Below, piece after piece: positions 16,181 through 22,113 of a stretch of DNA of 42,244 nt. The stretch covers positions 1 to 42,244 of the forward strand of contig CADBZO010000016.1 of the NCBI GenBank assembly GCA_902799185.1, written 5' to 3'. The position numbers were made by a program, and so were the translations under genes. Below the pieces are notes generated by a model, which was not told the origin of the DNA, searched no databases, and saw only the letters and a list, made by a program, of their open reading frames with translations. The stretch is from an uncultured Bacteroidales bacterium (GTDB lineage: Bacteria; Bacteroidota; Bacteroidia; Bacteroidales; Paludibacteraceae). Each line of letters begins with the position of its first letter. Position 1 is the first letter of the stretch.

Positions 16181-16225
16181 CAATTCGTAATTCGTAATTT
16201 TTAATTCGTAATTCTCAATTAACAA
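16181..16225. repeat. AATTCGT heptamer array before the kinase gene
   Basis: Units AATTCGT (three), AATTTTT, AATTCTC and AATTAAC follow one another with 7-nt spacing in the 5' leader of the BadF-type gene. Confidence 0.7.
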
Positions 16226-16229
16226 TCAT

Positions 16230-17177
16230 ATGATTCTATTAGCCGACAGCGGAAGTACCAAAGTGCATTGGTGTCTCGTCACTGCGAGCGGTCAATACTC
16301 GGATGTCTTCACCGACGGTATCAACCCGCTTTTCCAGACCACTATTGCGATGCAGAACAGCATCTGTAACCAACTCCTGCCGCAAATAGCGCCGCTCCTC
16401 TGGGCGGGTACGCTGACGCATGTCTTCTTCTACGGAGCGGGGTGTACGCCGGAGAAGAAAGTGTTTGTGCAAAAGGCGCTGGAGGCGGTCTTCAAGAAAG
16501 CCGAAGTGCATGTGGAATCCGACATGCTCGGTGCAGCGCGCGGGCTGCTGGGGCGCTCCGCAGGCGTCGCCTGTATCCTCGGCACGGGTTCCGGCAGCTG
16601 TTTCTACAACGGAGGAAGCATCGAATGGGCGGTACCCTCGCTCGGGTATATACTCGGCGACGAAGGCTCGGCTGCCGTGCTCGGTAAACGGCTCGTTGGC
16701 GACCTGCTCAAAAATCAGCTGGGCGATGACCTCAAGGAGGCGTTCTTCGCCGAATACGAGACCTCCATGGCGGATATCATCGAGAAAGTCTATCGCCAGC
16801 CCTTCCCCAACCGCTTCCTCGCGAAGCTCTCCAAGTTCTGCGCCGACCACCTCGACGACAAACGCATCCGCAACCTCGTCTATGACCATTTCGTCCAGTT
16901 CATCCGCCGCAACCTCGTGCAGTATTTCGAAAAAAATGACCAATCTCAAATGTCAAATGACAAATGTCAAATGTCAAATGACAAATCTCAATTCTCAATT
17001 CTCAATTCTCAATTCTCAAATGGCGTTGGTTTTGTGGGCTCGGTTGCCTACTACTACAAACCGATATTGGAGGAAGCCATGGCGGCGGAAGGTCTCCCGA
17101 TGGGGGCAGTACTCCGGGACCCGATCGAAGGACTCAAAGAGTACCACCAAGACGCGGTCGTTCCCACCACCGAATAA
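16230..17177 (+). CDS. BadF/BadG-family N-acetylglucosamine-kinase-like protein
   Basis: 315 residues. Sugar-kinase/ASKHA fold: phosphate-1 motif LLADSGSTKVHW (3-14), DMLGAARGLLG, the adenosine-side CILGTGSGS (about 113-121) and GDEGSAA. Family members in Bacteroidales phosphorylate amino sugars such as GlcNAc released from the wall. Residues 236-263 (NDQSQMSNDK to NSQFSNG) come from a 7-nt repeat array at 16935-17020 and precede the conserved VGFVGSVAYYYK, where homologues have a short loop. The array does not disturb the reading frame. It has its own promoter and a 7-mer-filled leader. Confidence 0.82.
   Translation: MILLADSGSTKVHWCLVTASGQYSDVFTDGINPLFQTTIAMQNSICNQLLPQIAPLLWAGTLTHVFFYGAGCTPEKKVFVQKALEAVFKKAEVHVESDMLGAARGLLGRSAGVACILGTGSGSCFYNGGSIEWAVPSLGYILGDEGSAAVLGKRLVGDLLKNQLGDDLKEAFFAEYETSMADIIEKVYRQPFPNRFLAKLSKFCADHLDDKRIRNLVYDHFVQFIRRNLVQYFEKNDQSQMSNDKCQMSNDKSQFSILNSQFSNGVGFVGSVAYYYKPILEEAMAAEGLPMGAVLRDPIEGLKEYHQDAVVPTTE
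16935..17020 (+). repeat. In-frame heptamer array inside the kinase gene
   Basis: AAATGTC/AAATGAC units pass into AATTCTC units, about 12 heptamers. Translated as a Ser/Asn/Gln-rich insert. Confidence 0.85.
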
Positions 17178-17217
17178 GGGACAAGTAAGACTAAAGTAAG
17201 GGGTAAGTAAGGGGTTT
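17176..17217. repeat. Short tandem array TAAGGGG/AAGTAAG
   Basis: Irregular 7-nt units begin at the stop of the kinase gene and continue into the gap before the GT2 gene. Confidence 0.6.
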
Positions 17218-17305
17218 ATCGGAGGTATATGCTATCCTACTGCACCCTATATATACTATGTATATATCCCGTGATTTTGAAATACGTTTATTTAGAAATA
17301 TCTGC

Positions 17306-18862
17306 ATGATGGATACTTTTTATCTTCCCGGGCGGGTATGCCCGACGAAAGCTATCCGCGAGATAGCGGCTCAGGCCTCAGCGCCCTATACTTTCATCAG
17401 TCTCAAACCCGGCATCGAGTGGGTCTATCTGGGGCAGGAACGCATGATCCAAGTGATGGAAATGACCGGAGCGACCATGGTCTATGCCGACAGGTTTCAT
17501 AAAGTACAAAGGGACGATGTACAACGTACAAAGGAGGAGGCCGAATGGGTGATTAGCGAAGCACCCGTCATTGACTATCAGGAAGGGGCGCTGCGGGACG
17601 ATTTCGACTTCGGTGCCGTCATGCTCTGGGATACCGACAAACTCAAAGCCCTCGTCGCGCAAATGGACACCGACTACGAGTTCGCCGGTCTCTATGACCT
17701 GAGGCTGAGAGCCACAGACCTCTCTCCCGTCTCCCCTAAGGGGAGAAGCTCCCTCTCCTTGGCGAGTGAAGGGCTCCGCCCGATTGGATGTCCGGTGGAC
17801 ATCCATAGAACCTCTTGGGGTGAGGTGTTAGTCCATATTCCCGAATATCTCTACTACGAGGTGGAGACCGACACCCGCAAGTCCGGCGAGAAACTGTTCG
17901 ACTATGTCGATCCGCGTAACCGGGCGGTGCAGGTGGAGATGGAGGAATGTGTCACGGCGCATCTCAAACGCATTGGTGCGTACCTCGCACCGGGTGAGTA
18001 CAAACCCCTGCCGGAAGCCGGTGACTCCTACCCCGTTACCGCCTCCGTCATTATTCCTTGTAAAAACCGCGCGCGCACAATAGCCGACGCTGTCCGCTCC
18101 GCCCTCTCGCAGCGGGTACGCGCCCCCTATACCTTCAACGTCATCGTCGTCGATGACAACTCCACCGACGGCACCGCAGAGATCCTTAAATACCTCTCCT
18201 TAACCCTCTCCTCAAGAGAGGGAACTCCGGAGTTGATAGTTATTCATCAAGACCCTACCTGGCATGCCATCGGCGGTAACTGGAACGTGGCAATCCACGA
18301 CCCCCGCTGCGGCAAATATGCTATCCAGCTTGACTCCGACGACACCTATTTTGACGAGACCACCGTCCAGAAGTTCATTGATGCTTTCGAAATAGGAAAA
18401 TGTGAAAATGAAAAAATAGGTAAATGTGAAAATGAAAAAATAGGTAAATGTGAAAATGAAAAAATAGGAAAATGCCTCTATGGTATGGTCATTGGCACCT
18501 ACCAACTGACGAACATGGCAGGCGAGATCCTGCCGCCGGGCGTGATTGACCACCGCGAGTGGACGGATAACAACGGACGTAACAACGCCCTCCGTATCAA
18601 CGGTCTGGGCGCTCCGAGAGGCTTCTATGTACCTTTGCTGCGGACTATCAACTACCCCACCACCAAGTACGGCGAAGACTACGCCGTAGGGCTGCGTATC
18701 AGCCGCGACTGGCGTATAGGACGCATCTACGACGTGGTATATAACTGCCGCCGGTGGGAGGACAACTCCGACGCCAACTGCGACATCGTTGCCATGAACC
18801 GCAACAACTGGTACAAAGACCGTCTGCGCACTTGGGAACTACAGGCGCGCCTCCATCAATAA
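17306..18862 (+). CDS. Family 2 glycosyltransferase with four repeat-derived inserts
   Basis: 518 residues from the ATG at 17306 ([17 protein letters not shown]); a start at 17258 is possible but adds an AT-rich tail without resemblance. The second half is a GT2 fold: [30 protein letters not shown] and the metal-binding [10 protein letters not shown]. The first half resembles a second, divergent GT-like domain ([10 protein letters not shown]). Inserts: element A (residues 67-76, [10 protein letters not shown]), element B (about 139-174), a short CTCTC/GAGAG palindrome (about 299-306), and an octamer array read as KIGKCENE repeats (about 362-389). The core motifs survive, so activity is plausible. 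Donor and acceptor are unknown. Confidence 0.8.
   Translation: MMDTFYLPGRVCPTKAIREIAAQASAPYTFISLKPGIEWVYLGQERMIQVMEMTGATMVYADRFHKVQRDDVQRTKEEAEWVISEAPVIDYQEGALRDDFDFGAVMLWDTDKLKALVAQMDTDYEFAGLYDLRLRATDLSPVSPKGRSSLSLASEGLRPIGCPVDIHRTSWGEVLVHIPEYLYYEVETDTRKSGEKLFDYVDPRNRAVQVEMEECVTAHLKRIGAYLAPGEYKPLPEAGDSYPVTASVIIPCKNRARTIADAVRSALSQRVRAPYTFNVIVVDDNSTDGTAEILKYLSLTLSSREGTPELIVIHQDPTWHAIGGNWNVAIHDPRCGKYAIQLDSDDTYFDETTVQKFIDAFEIGKCENEKIGKCENEKIGKCENEKIGKCLYGMVIGTYQLTNMAGEILPPGVIDHREWTDNNGRNNALRINGLGAPRGFYVPLLRTINYPTTKYGEDYAVGLRISRDWRIGRIYDVVYNCRRWEDNSDANCDIVAMNRNNWYKDRLRTWELQARLHQ
17504..17533 (+). repeat. Element A, 30 nt, inside the GT2 gene
   Basis: Read as [10 protein letters not shown], closest of the five copies to the consensus. 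Confidence 0.85.
17721..17826 (+). repeat. Element B inside the GT2 gene
   Basis: Perfect palindromic core GGATGTCC-GGT-GGACATCC at 17786-17804, preceded by GTGAAGGGCTCCGCCCGAT and followed by ATAGAAC and TTGGGGTGAGG. Read as [18 protein letters not shown]. Confidence 0.85.
18201..18223 (+). repeat. Short CCCTCTC/GAGAGGG palindrome in the GT2 gene
   Basis: CCCTCTC-CTCAA-GAGAGGG, read in frame as TLSSREG between two conserved GT2 strands. Confidence 0.6.
18391..18474 (+). repeat. In-frame octamer array with 24-nt period
   Basis: Units of the form AAAATGNN, 8 nt each, build a 24-nt period repeated 3.5 times. Because 24 is a multiple of three, copy number changes keep the frame. Translated as repeated KIGKCENE. 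Confidence 0.85.
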
Positions 18863-18927
18863 TTCGTAATTCGTAATTCGTAATTTGTAATTCGTAATTT
18901 GTAATTCGTAATTCGTAATTCGTAATT
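18861..18927. repeat. AATTCGT heptamer array between GT2 and the SpoIID-like gene
   Basis: Nine contiguous heptamers (AATTCGT and AATTTGT). The array runs into the TTG used as the start of the next gene. Confidence 0.9.
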
Positions 18928-19975
18928 GAATATTCGTATCGGTATATTAACCGCTCCCCAAATTGAGTTCGAGCAGCGGGAACACACGTTCCTGTTAAAG
19001 AACGTGCGAATTGGTATCGGCTTTCACTGGGACAGGCACGAAGACCAGGAGTTTGCCGGTACGCTGGAGATACGCCGCAACCCGGACGGCACCCAAACGG
19101 CTATCAACACCATAGACCTCGAAGACTACCTCTGCTCCGTCATCTCATCGGAGATGAGTGCCAACAGCCCCATGGAGCTGCTCAAAGCGCACGCGGTAAT
19201 CAGCCGCTCCTGGGCGATTCGGGCGATGGAACACCCCAATCATGAAGGTTTTCATGTCTGTGCCGATGACCACTGCCAGCGCTACGAAGGACTGCGACGG
19301 CTCAACGAACGCGCCGTGCAAGCCGTGCGAGCCACTGCCGGACAGGTCTTGACTTATGACGGCAAGATTTGCGACTGCCGTTACCATAAGTGTTGCGGAG
19401 GAAGGACAGAGATCTGGCGCACTTGCTGGGAGGACATCGACGTGCCCTATATCCAATCTGTAGAATGCCCCTACTGCAACCCTGCGTATTTCAATCACCT
19501 CCCCTTGGGGGGAGGAAGGGAGGGGTTATTTTTCCTCAATGACTACGACCAAGAGACCACCGACTTCCACGATTGGCAGGTGACCTACACCGCAGAAGAG
19601 CTAAGCGACATCATCCGTACCAAGTCGGGCATCGACTTCGGTGAGATTACCGATCTTATCCCCTTGCACCGTGGTCCGTCAGGACGCATTGACCAATTGA
19701 AAATAGTCGGCACCAAACACACCGAGGTCATCGGCAAGGAGCTGAAGATCCGTCTCTGGCTCAGCCGCAGCTGCCTCTACAGCAGTTGGTTCGAAGTGGA
19801 GAAAACTCTCAACTCTCAACTCTCAATTTTCAATTTGCACGGTCACGGTTGGGGTCACGGCGCAGGGCTCTGCCAGATAGGTGCCGCCGTCATGGCGGCG
19901 GAAGGACACTCCTACGAAGAGATTCTAAACTACTACTATCCCGGCACCCGACTAAATGAGAAAATGAGAAAATGA
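18926..19975 (+). CDS. SpoIID/LytB-domain protein
   Basis: 349 residues. SpoIID-type lytic enzyme of the cell wall: IDLEDYLCSVISSEMSANSP and LLKAHAVISRSWAIRAM (about 61-98), then CCGGRTEIW, and the C-terminal HGHGWGHGAGLCQIGA (305-320). Family members cleave denuded glycan strands. The start is a TTG at the very end of a 7-mer array, and no ATG is available upstream, so the native start seems to have been overwritten. Two inserts: a CCTCCCC/GGGGAGG palindrome (about 191-202, LPLGGGREGLF) and a heptamer array (about 293-303, LNSQLSIFN) immediately before HGHGWGHG. The stop is in an octamer array shared with the next gene. No signal peptide is visible. Confidence 0.82.
   Translation: MNIRIGILTAPQIEFEQREHTFLLKNVRIGIGFHWDRHEDQEFAGTLEIRRNPDGTQTAINTIDLEDYLCSVISSEMSANSPMELLKAHAVISRSWAIRAMEHPNHEGFHVCADDHCQRYEGLRRLNERAVQAVRATAGQVLTYDGKICDCRYHKCCGGRTEIWRTCWEDIDVPYIQSVECPYCNPAYFNHLPLGGGREGLFFLNDYDQETTDFHDWQVTYTAEELSDIIRTKSGIDFGEITDLIPLHRGPSGRIDQLKIVGTKHTEVIGKELKIRLWLSRSCLYSSWFEVEKTLNSQLSIFNLHGHGWGHGAGLCQIGAAVMAAEGHSYEEILNYYYPGTRLNEKMRK
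19498..19530 (+). repeat. Short CCTCCCC/GGGGAGG element in the SpoIID-like gene
   Basis: CCTCCCCTTGGGGGGAGG followed by AAGGGAGGGG, in frame. Confidence 0.7.
19804..19836 (+). repeat. In-frame AACTCTC heptamers in the SpoIID-like gene
   Basis: Two or three AACTCTC units and diverged AATTTTC copies, directly before the conserved HGHGWGHG codons. Confidence 0.75.
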
Positions 19976-19982
19976 GAAAATG
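19957..19982 (+). repeat. AAAATGAG octamers spanning a stop and a start
   Basis: Three octamers cover the last codons and TGA of the SpoIID-like gene and the ATG of the methyltransferase gene. Confidence 0.8.
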
Positions 19983-21260
19983 GTAAATGACTTAGCATTG
20001 CAGCGCTCTAAATACAAACACCTCTCCGATGAGGAGTGGCGGTGGTTCTTGCAGCAGGTCGAAGGACGCGAACGGACGGCGGACAAACTGCCTACCTTCG
20101 CCGCCATCGACGACTGGTGGTATCCTGTCCGCCTCTCCTGCGAACAATGCTCCTCGGAACTCACCGCACGCTATAAGGCTTCCCTGCTTTCTCCCCTCGC
20201 CTTGGGAGAGGGGAAGGGGGAGAGGTTTCTTGACCTCACCGGCGGCTACGGCGTGGACACGTTCTTCCTGTCCGAGCATTTCGCCCATACGGACTACGTG
20301 GAGCAGAACGCCGAACTATGCCGCATTGCCGCGCATAACTTCGCGCTTAGTCAAAAGTCGAAAGTCGAAAGACAAAAGCTCTCCATTGCAGTTCATAACA
20401 CCACCGCCGAGGATTTCCTGCTCTCCTCCCCCTGTGCGGGTGAAGAGCTCTGCTCGATCGGACTGCCGGTGGCCGTCCGTAGAACTCCCCCCGGGTGGGG
20501 TTTAATCTTCCTCGACCCGGCACGCCGTGACAGCCATGGCGGCAAGGTCTTCAAGTTAGCCGACTGCACGCCCAATGTGGTGGAACTGTTGCCTGCCCTC
20601 TTGGAACGTCTCGCGCCCGACGGGCGGATTATGCTCAAGCTCTCGCCCATGCTTGACATAACCCAAGCCCTCAAGGAACTGTCCTTTGTACATCGTACAT
20701 CGTCCCTTTGTACTTTGTCTTGGTCTGTGCACATAGTAGCCGTCAAGAACGAAGTGAAGGAAGTGCTTTTGATTAGTCGGAATACCGATACATCGGAATC
20801 TCGGGAAACAGCCACGACTATTACCGCCATCGACCTCTCCCGCCCCGAGCAGGCGTTCACCTTCACCCGCGAGGAAGAGAAAGAGGCACTCTGCCCTCCC
20901 CTTGAGGGGGAGTTGGAGGGGGTTTGCTATCTCTTCGAGCCCAATGCTGCTATCCTCAAAGCCGGTGCCTACAAACTCATTGCGCAACGCTTCGGGCTCC
21001 ACAAACTGGACGCAAACACACATCTGTACGTTGCCGACACCCTTGTAGAAAACTTCCCCGGACGCGTCTGGCGCATAAATGACCAAATGGTCAATGCCAA
21101 AATGGTAAATGGACAAATGGCCAATGTTCTCACCCGCAACTACCCGCTGACAGCCGAGCAGTTAAAAAAGAAACTGCGCCTCCGCGACGGAGGCACAGCG
21201 TTTGTCATCGGCTGCCGCGTGGCCGGCAAACCCACTCTTTTCTTAGCCGAACGGCTATAA
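19980..21260 (+). CDS. Class I SAM methyltransferase with THUMP-like domain and six inserts
   Basis: 426 residues. SAM-binding motif I is FLDLTGGYGVDTFFLS (83-98) and the catalytic-side motif is IFLDPARRD (176-184). The C-terminal domain (RNYPLTAEQLKKKLRLRDGG, ending FVIGCRVAGKPTLFLAERL) fits the THUMP-like domain of Bacteroidota RNA methyltransferases. A nucleic-acid substrate is inferred. Inserts: palindrome (67-81), GTCGAAA heptamers (124-134), element B (149-174, ending two residues before IFLDPARR), element A in antisense (235-247), palindrome (300-315), octamers (366-383). Together they make up roughly a quarter of the protein. The start is an ATG at the end of an octamer array. Confidence 0.8.
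   Translation: MVNDLALQRSKYKHLSDEEWRWFLQQVEGRERTADKLPTFAAIDDWWYPVRLSCEQCSSELTARYKASLLSPLALGEGKGERFLDLTGGYGVDTFFLSEHFAHTDYVEQNAELCRIAAHNFALSQKSKVERQKLSIAVHNTTAEDFLLSSPCAGEELCSIGLPVAVRRTPPGWGLIFLDPARRDSHGGKVFKLADCTPNVVELLPALLERLAPDGRIMLKLSPMLDITQALKELSFVHRTSSLCTLSWSVHIVAVKNEVKEVLLISRNTDTSESRETATTITAIDLSRPEQAFTFTREEEKEALCPPLEGELEGVCYLFEPNAAILKAGAYKLIAQRFGLHKLDANTHLYVADTLVENFPGRVWRINDQMVNAKMVNGQMANVLTRNYPLTAEQLKKKLRLRDGGTAFVIGCRVAGKPTLFLAERL
20191..20228 (+). repeat. Short CTCCCCT/GGGAGAGGGG element in the methyltransferase gene
   Basis: Pyrimidine-rich arm then purine-rich arm. Read as SPLALGEGKGERF directly before the SAM motif. Confidence 0.7.
20345..20375 (+). repeat. In-frame GTCGAAA heptamers in the methyltransferase gene
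   Basis: About four units (GTCAAAA, GTCGAAA twice, GACAAAA). Read as SQKSKVERQK. Confidence 0.65.
20421..20502 (+). repeat. Element B inside the methyltransferase gene
   Basis: Core 20459-20467/20471-20479 with GGT loop and one mismatch. Flanks GGGTGAAGAGCTCTGCTCGAT and GTAGAAC match the other copies. Confidence 0.8.
20684..20713 (-). repeat. Element A, 30 nt, antisense in the methyltransferase gene
   Basis: Reverse complement of the consensus. The gene reads it as FVHRTSSLCT rather than [10 protein letters not shown]. Confidence 0.8.
20894..20925 (+). repeat. Short CCCTCCCC/GGGGGAG element in the methyltransferase gene
   Basis: Read as PPLEGELEGV, in frame. Confidence 0.65.
21077..21126 (+). 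repeat. In-frame octamer-like array in the methyltransferase gene
   Basis: Units of the form AAATGGNC/AATGGNAA with about 8-nt spacing. Read as NDQMVNAKMVNGQMAN. Confidence 0.7.
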
Positions 21261-21270
21261 GCCCCGGTCT

Positions 21271-22113
21271 TTATCCTAAGGGATTGAAGATATCCATGCC
21301 GAAGGCAGACGTGAACGCGTCTGCTTTTTTTAGTGCCTCGGCGGTGTCGAGCTGCACGCCTCCGTCATGAGGGGACATCAGCAGAATGCGGTCGGAAAGG
21401 GCAAGCGCGAGGTCCAGTTCGTGGGTAGAGATGAGAATAGTCTTTCCCTGCTCGTGCGCTAATCGGCGCAGGAGCCGCAGCACCAATATACGGTGCGGGA
21501 GGTCCAGATGCGCCGTAGGTTCGTCCAGTAATATGATAGGCGTCTGCTGCGCTAATGCCTTGGCAATCAGGATACGCTGTTTCTCTCCGTCCGAATGACT
21601 ATTAAAAAACCTCTCCCCAATTTGTTCTACGGGCTGCCACCGGCAGTCCGATCGAGCGGAGCTCTTCACCCGCTCAAGGGAGGAGGTTAGGAAGCCCACT
21701 TGCTGCAGCGACTCTTCGATGATCCGCTCGTCCTCTTCCGTCAGACCGCCGAGGAACGAGGTATAGGGGTACCGCCCCATCGCCACCACGTCGTGCACCG
21801 TCGTGTTCTCCAGCGAGAGCCGCTCCGTCAGGACCAAAGCGATGGATTTGTTCGCATTGGATGTGTAATCCGTAATCCGTAATTCGTAATTAATCTCTCC
21901 CCCTATCGGCGGTTGCAGCCCTGCGAGGGTACGGAGGAGTGTTGATTTGCCGCAACCGTTGGGACCTAACATACAGACCATCTCACCCTCATAGAGCGAG
22001 AAAGTCAAATCGGCCTGCACGATCTTTCGACAGGCTCTGTCCCGTTTTGACTTTCGACTTCCATCGGCATACCCGATCGTTAAGTTATTCGTAGAAATAG
22101 AGACGTTGGACAC
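21271..22113 (-). CDS. ABC transporter ATP-binding protein, FecE-like
   Basis: 280 residues from a GTG at 22113, overlapping the 3' end of the MurF-Alr gene by 29 bases. Walker A GPNGCGKST (50-58), signature SDGEKQR (174-180, in place of LSGGQ), Walker B IILLDEPTAHLD (193-204), H-loop STHELD (229-234). Order and size fit the iron-siderophore or cobalamin uptake class (FecE/BtuD/FepC). No permease or binding protein lies next to it. Three insertions: GTCGAAA-type (18-26), AATTCGT-type (74-86) and element B (about 144-167), which ends seven residues before the signature motif. The first signature residue is His where Leu is usual. Activity is possible but not certain. Confidence 0.8.
   Translation of the reverse strand: MSNVSISTNNLTIGYADGSRKSKRDRACRKIVQADLTFSLYEGEMVCMLGPNGCGKSTLLRTLAGLQPPIGGEINYELRITDYTSNANKSIALVLTERLSLENTTVHDVVAMGRYPYTSFLGGLTEEDERIIEESLQQVGFLTSSLERVKSSARSDCRWQPVEQIGERFFNSHSDGEKQRILIAKALAQQTPIILLDEPTAHLDLPHRILVLRLLRRLAHEQGKTILISTHELDLALALSDRILLMSPHDGGVQLDTAEALKKADAFTSAFGMDIFNPLG
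21610..21690 (-). repeat. Element B inside the ABC ATPase gene
   Basis: Core 21630-21638/21642-21650 with a 3-nt loop; flanks GGGTGAAGAGCTCCGCTCGAT and GTAGAAC on the minus strand. Read in a different frame from the other three copies (VKSSARSDCRWQPVEQIGER). Confidence 0.8.
21864..21893 (-). repeat. In-frame AATTCGT/AATCCGT heptamers in the ABC ATPase gene
   Basis: Four units, read as INYELRITDYTS between the Walker A region and the Q-loop. Confidence 0.7.
22042..22062 (-). repeat. In-frame GTCGAAA-type repeat in the ABC ATPase gene
   Basis: About three 7-nt units (GGAAGTC, GAAAGTC, AAAACGG), read as GSRKSKRDR near the N-terminus. Confidence 0.5.

Noticed and set aside
18391-18474. Possible CRISPR array
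   Set aside because: Repeats are contiguous octamers without spacers and lie in an open frame; no cas gene is near.
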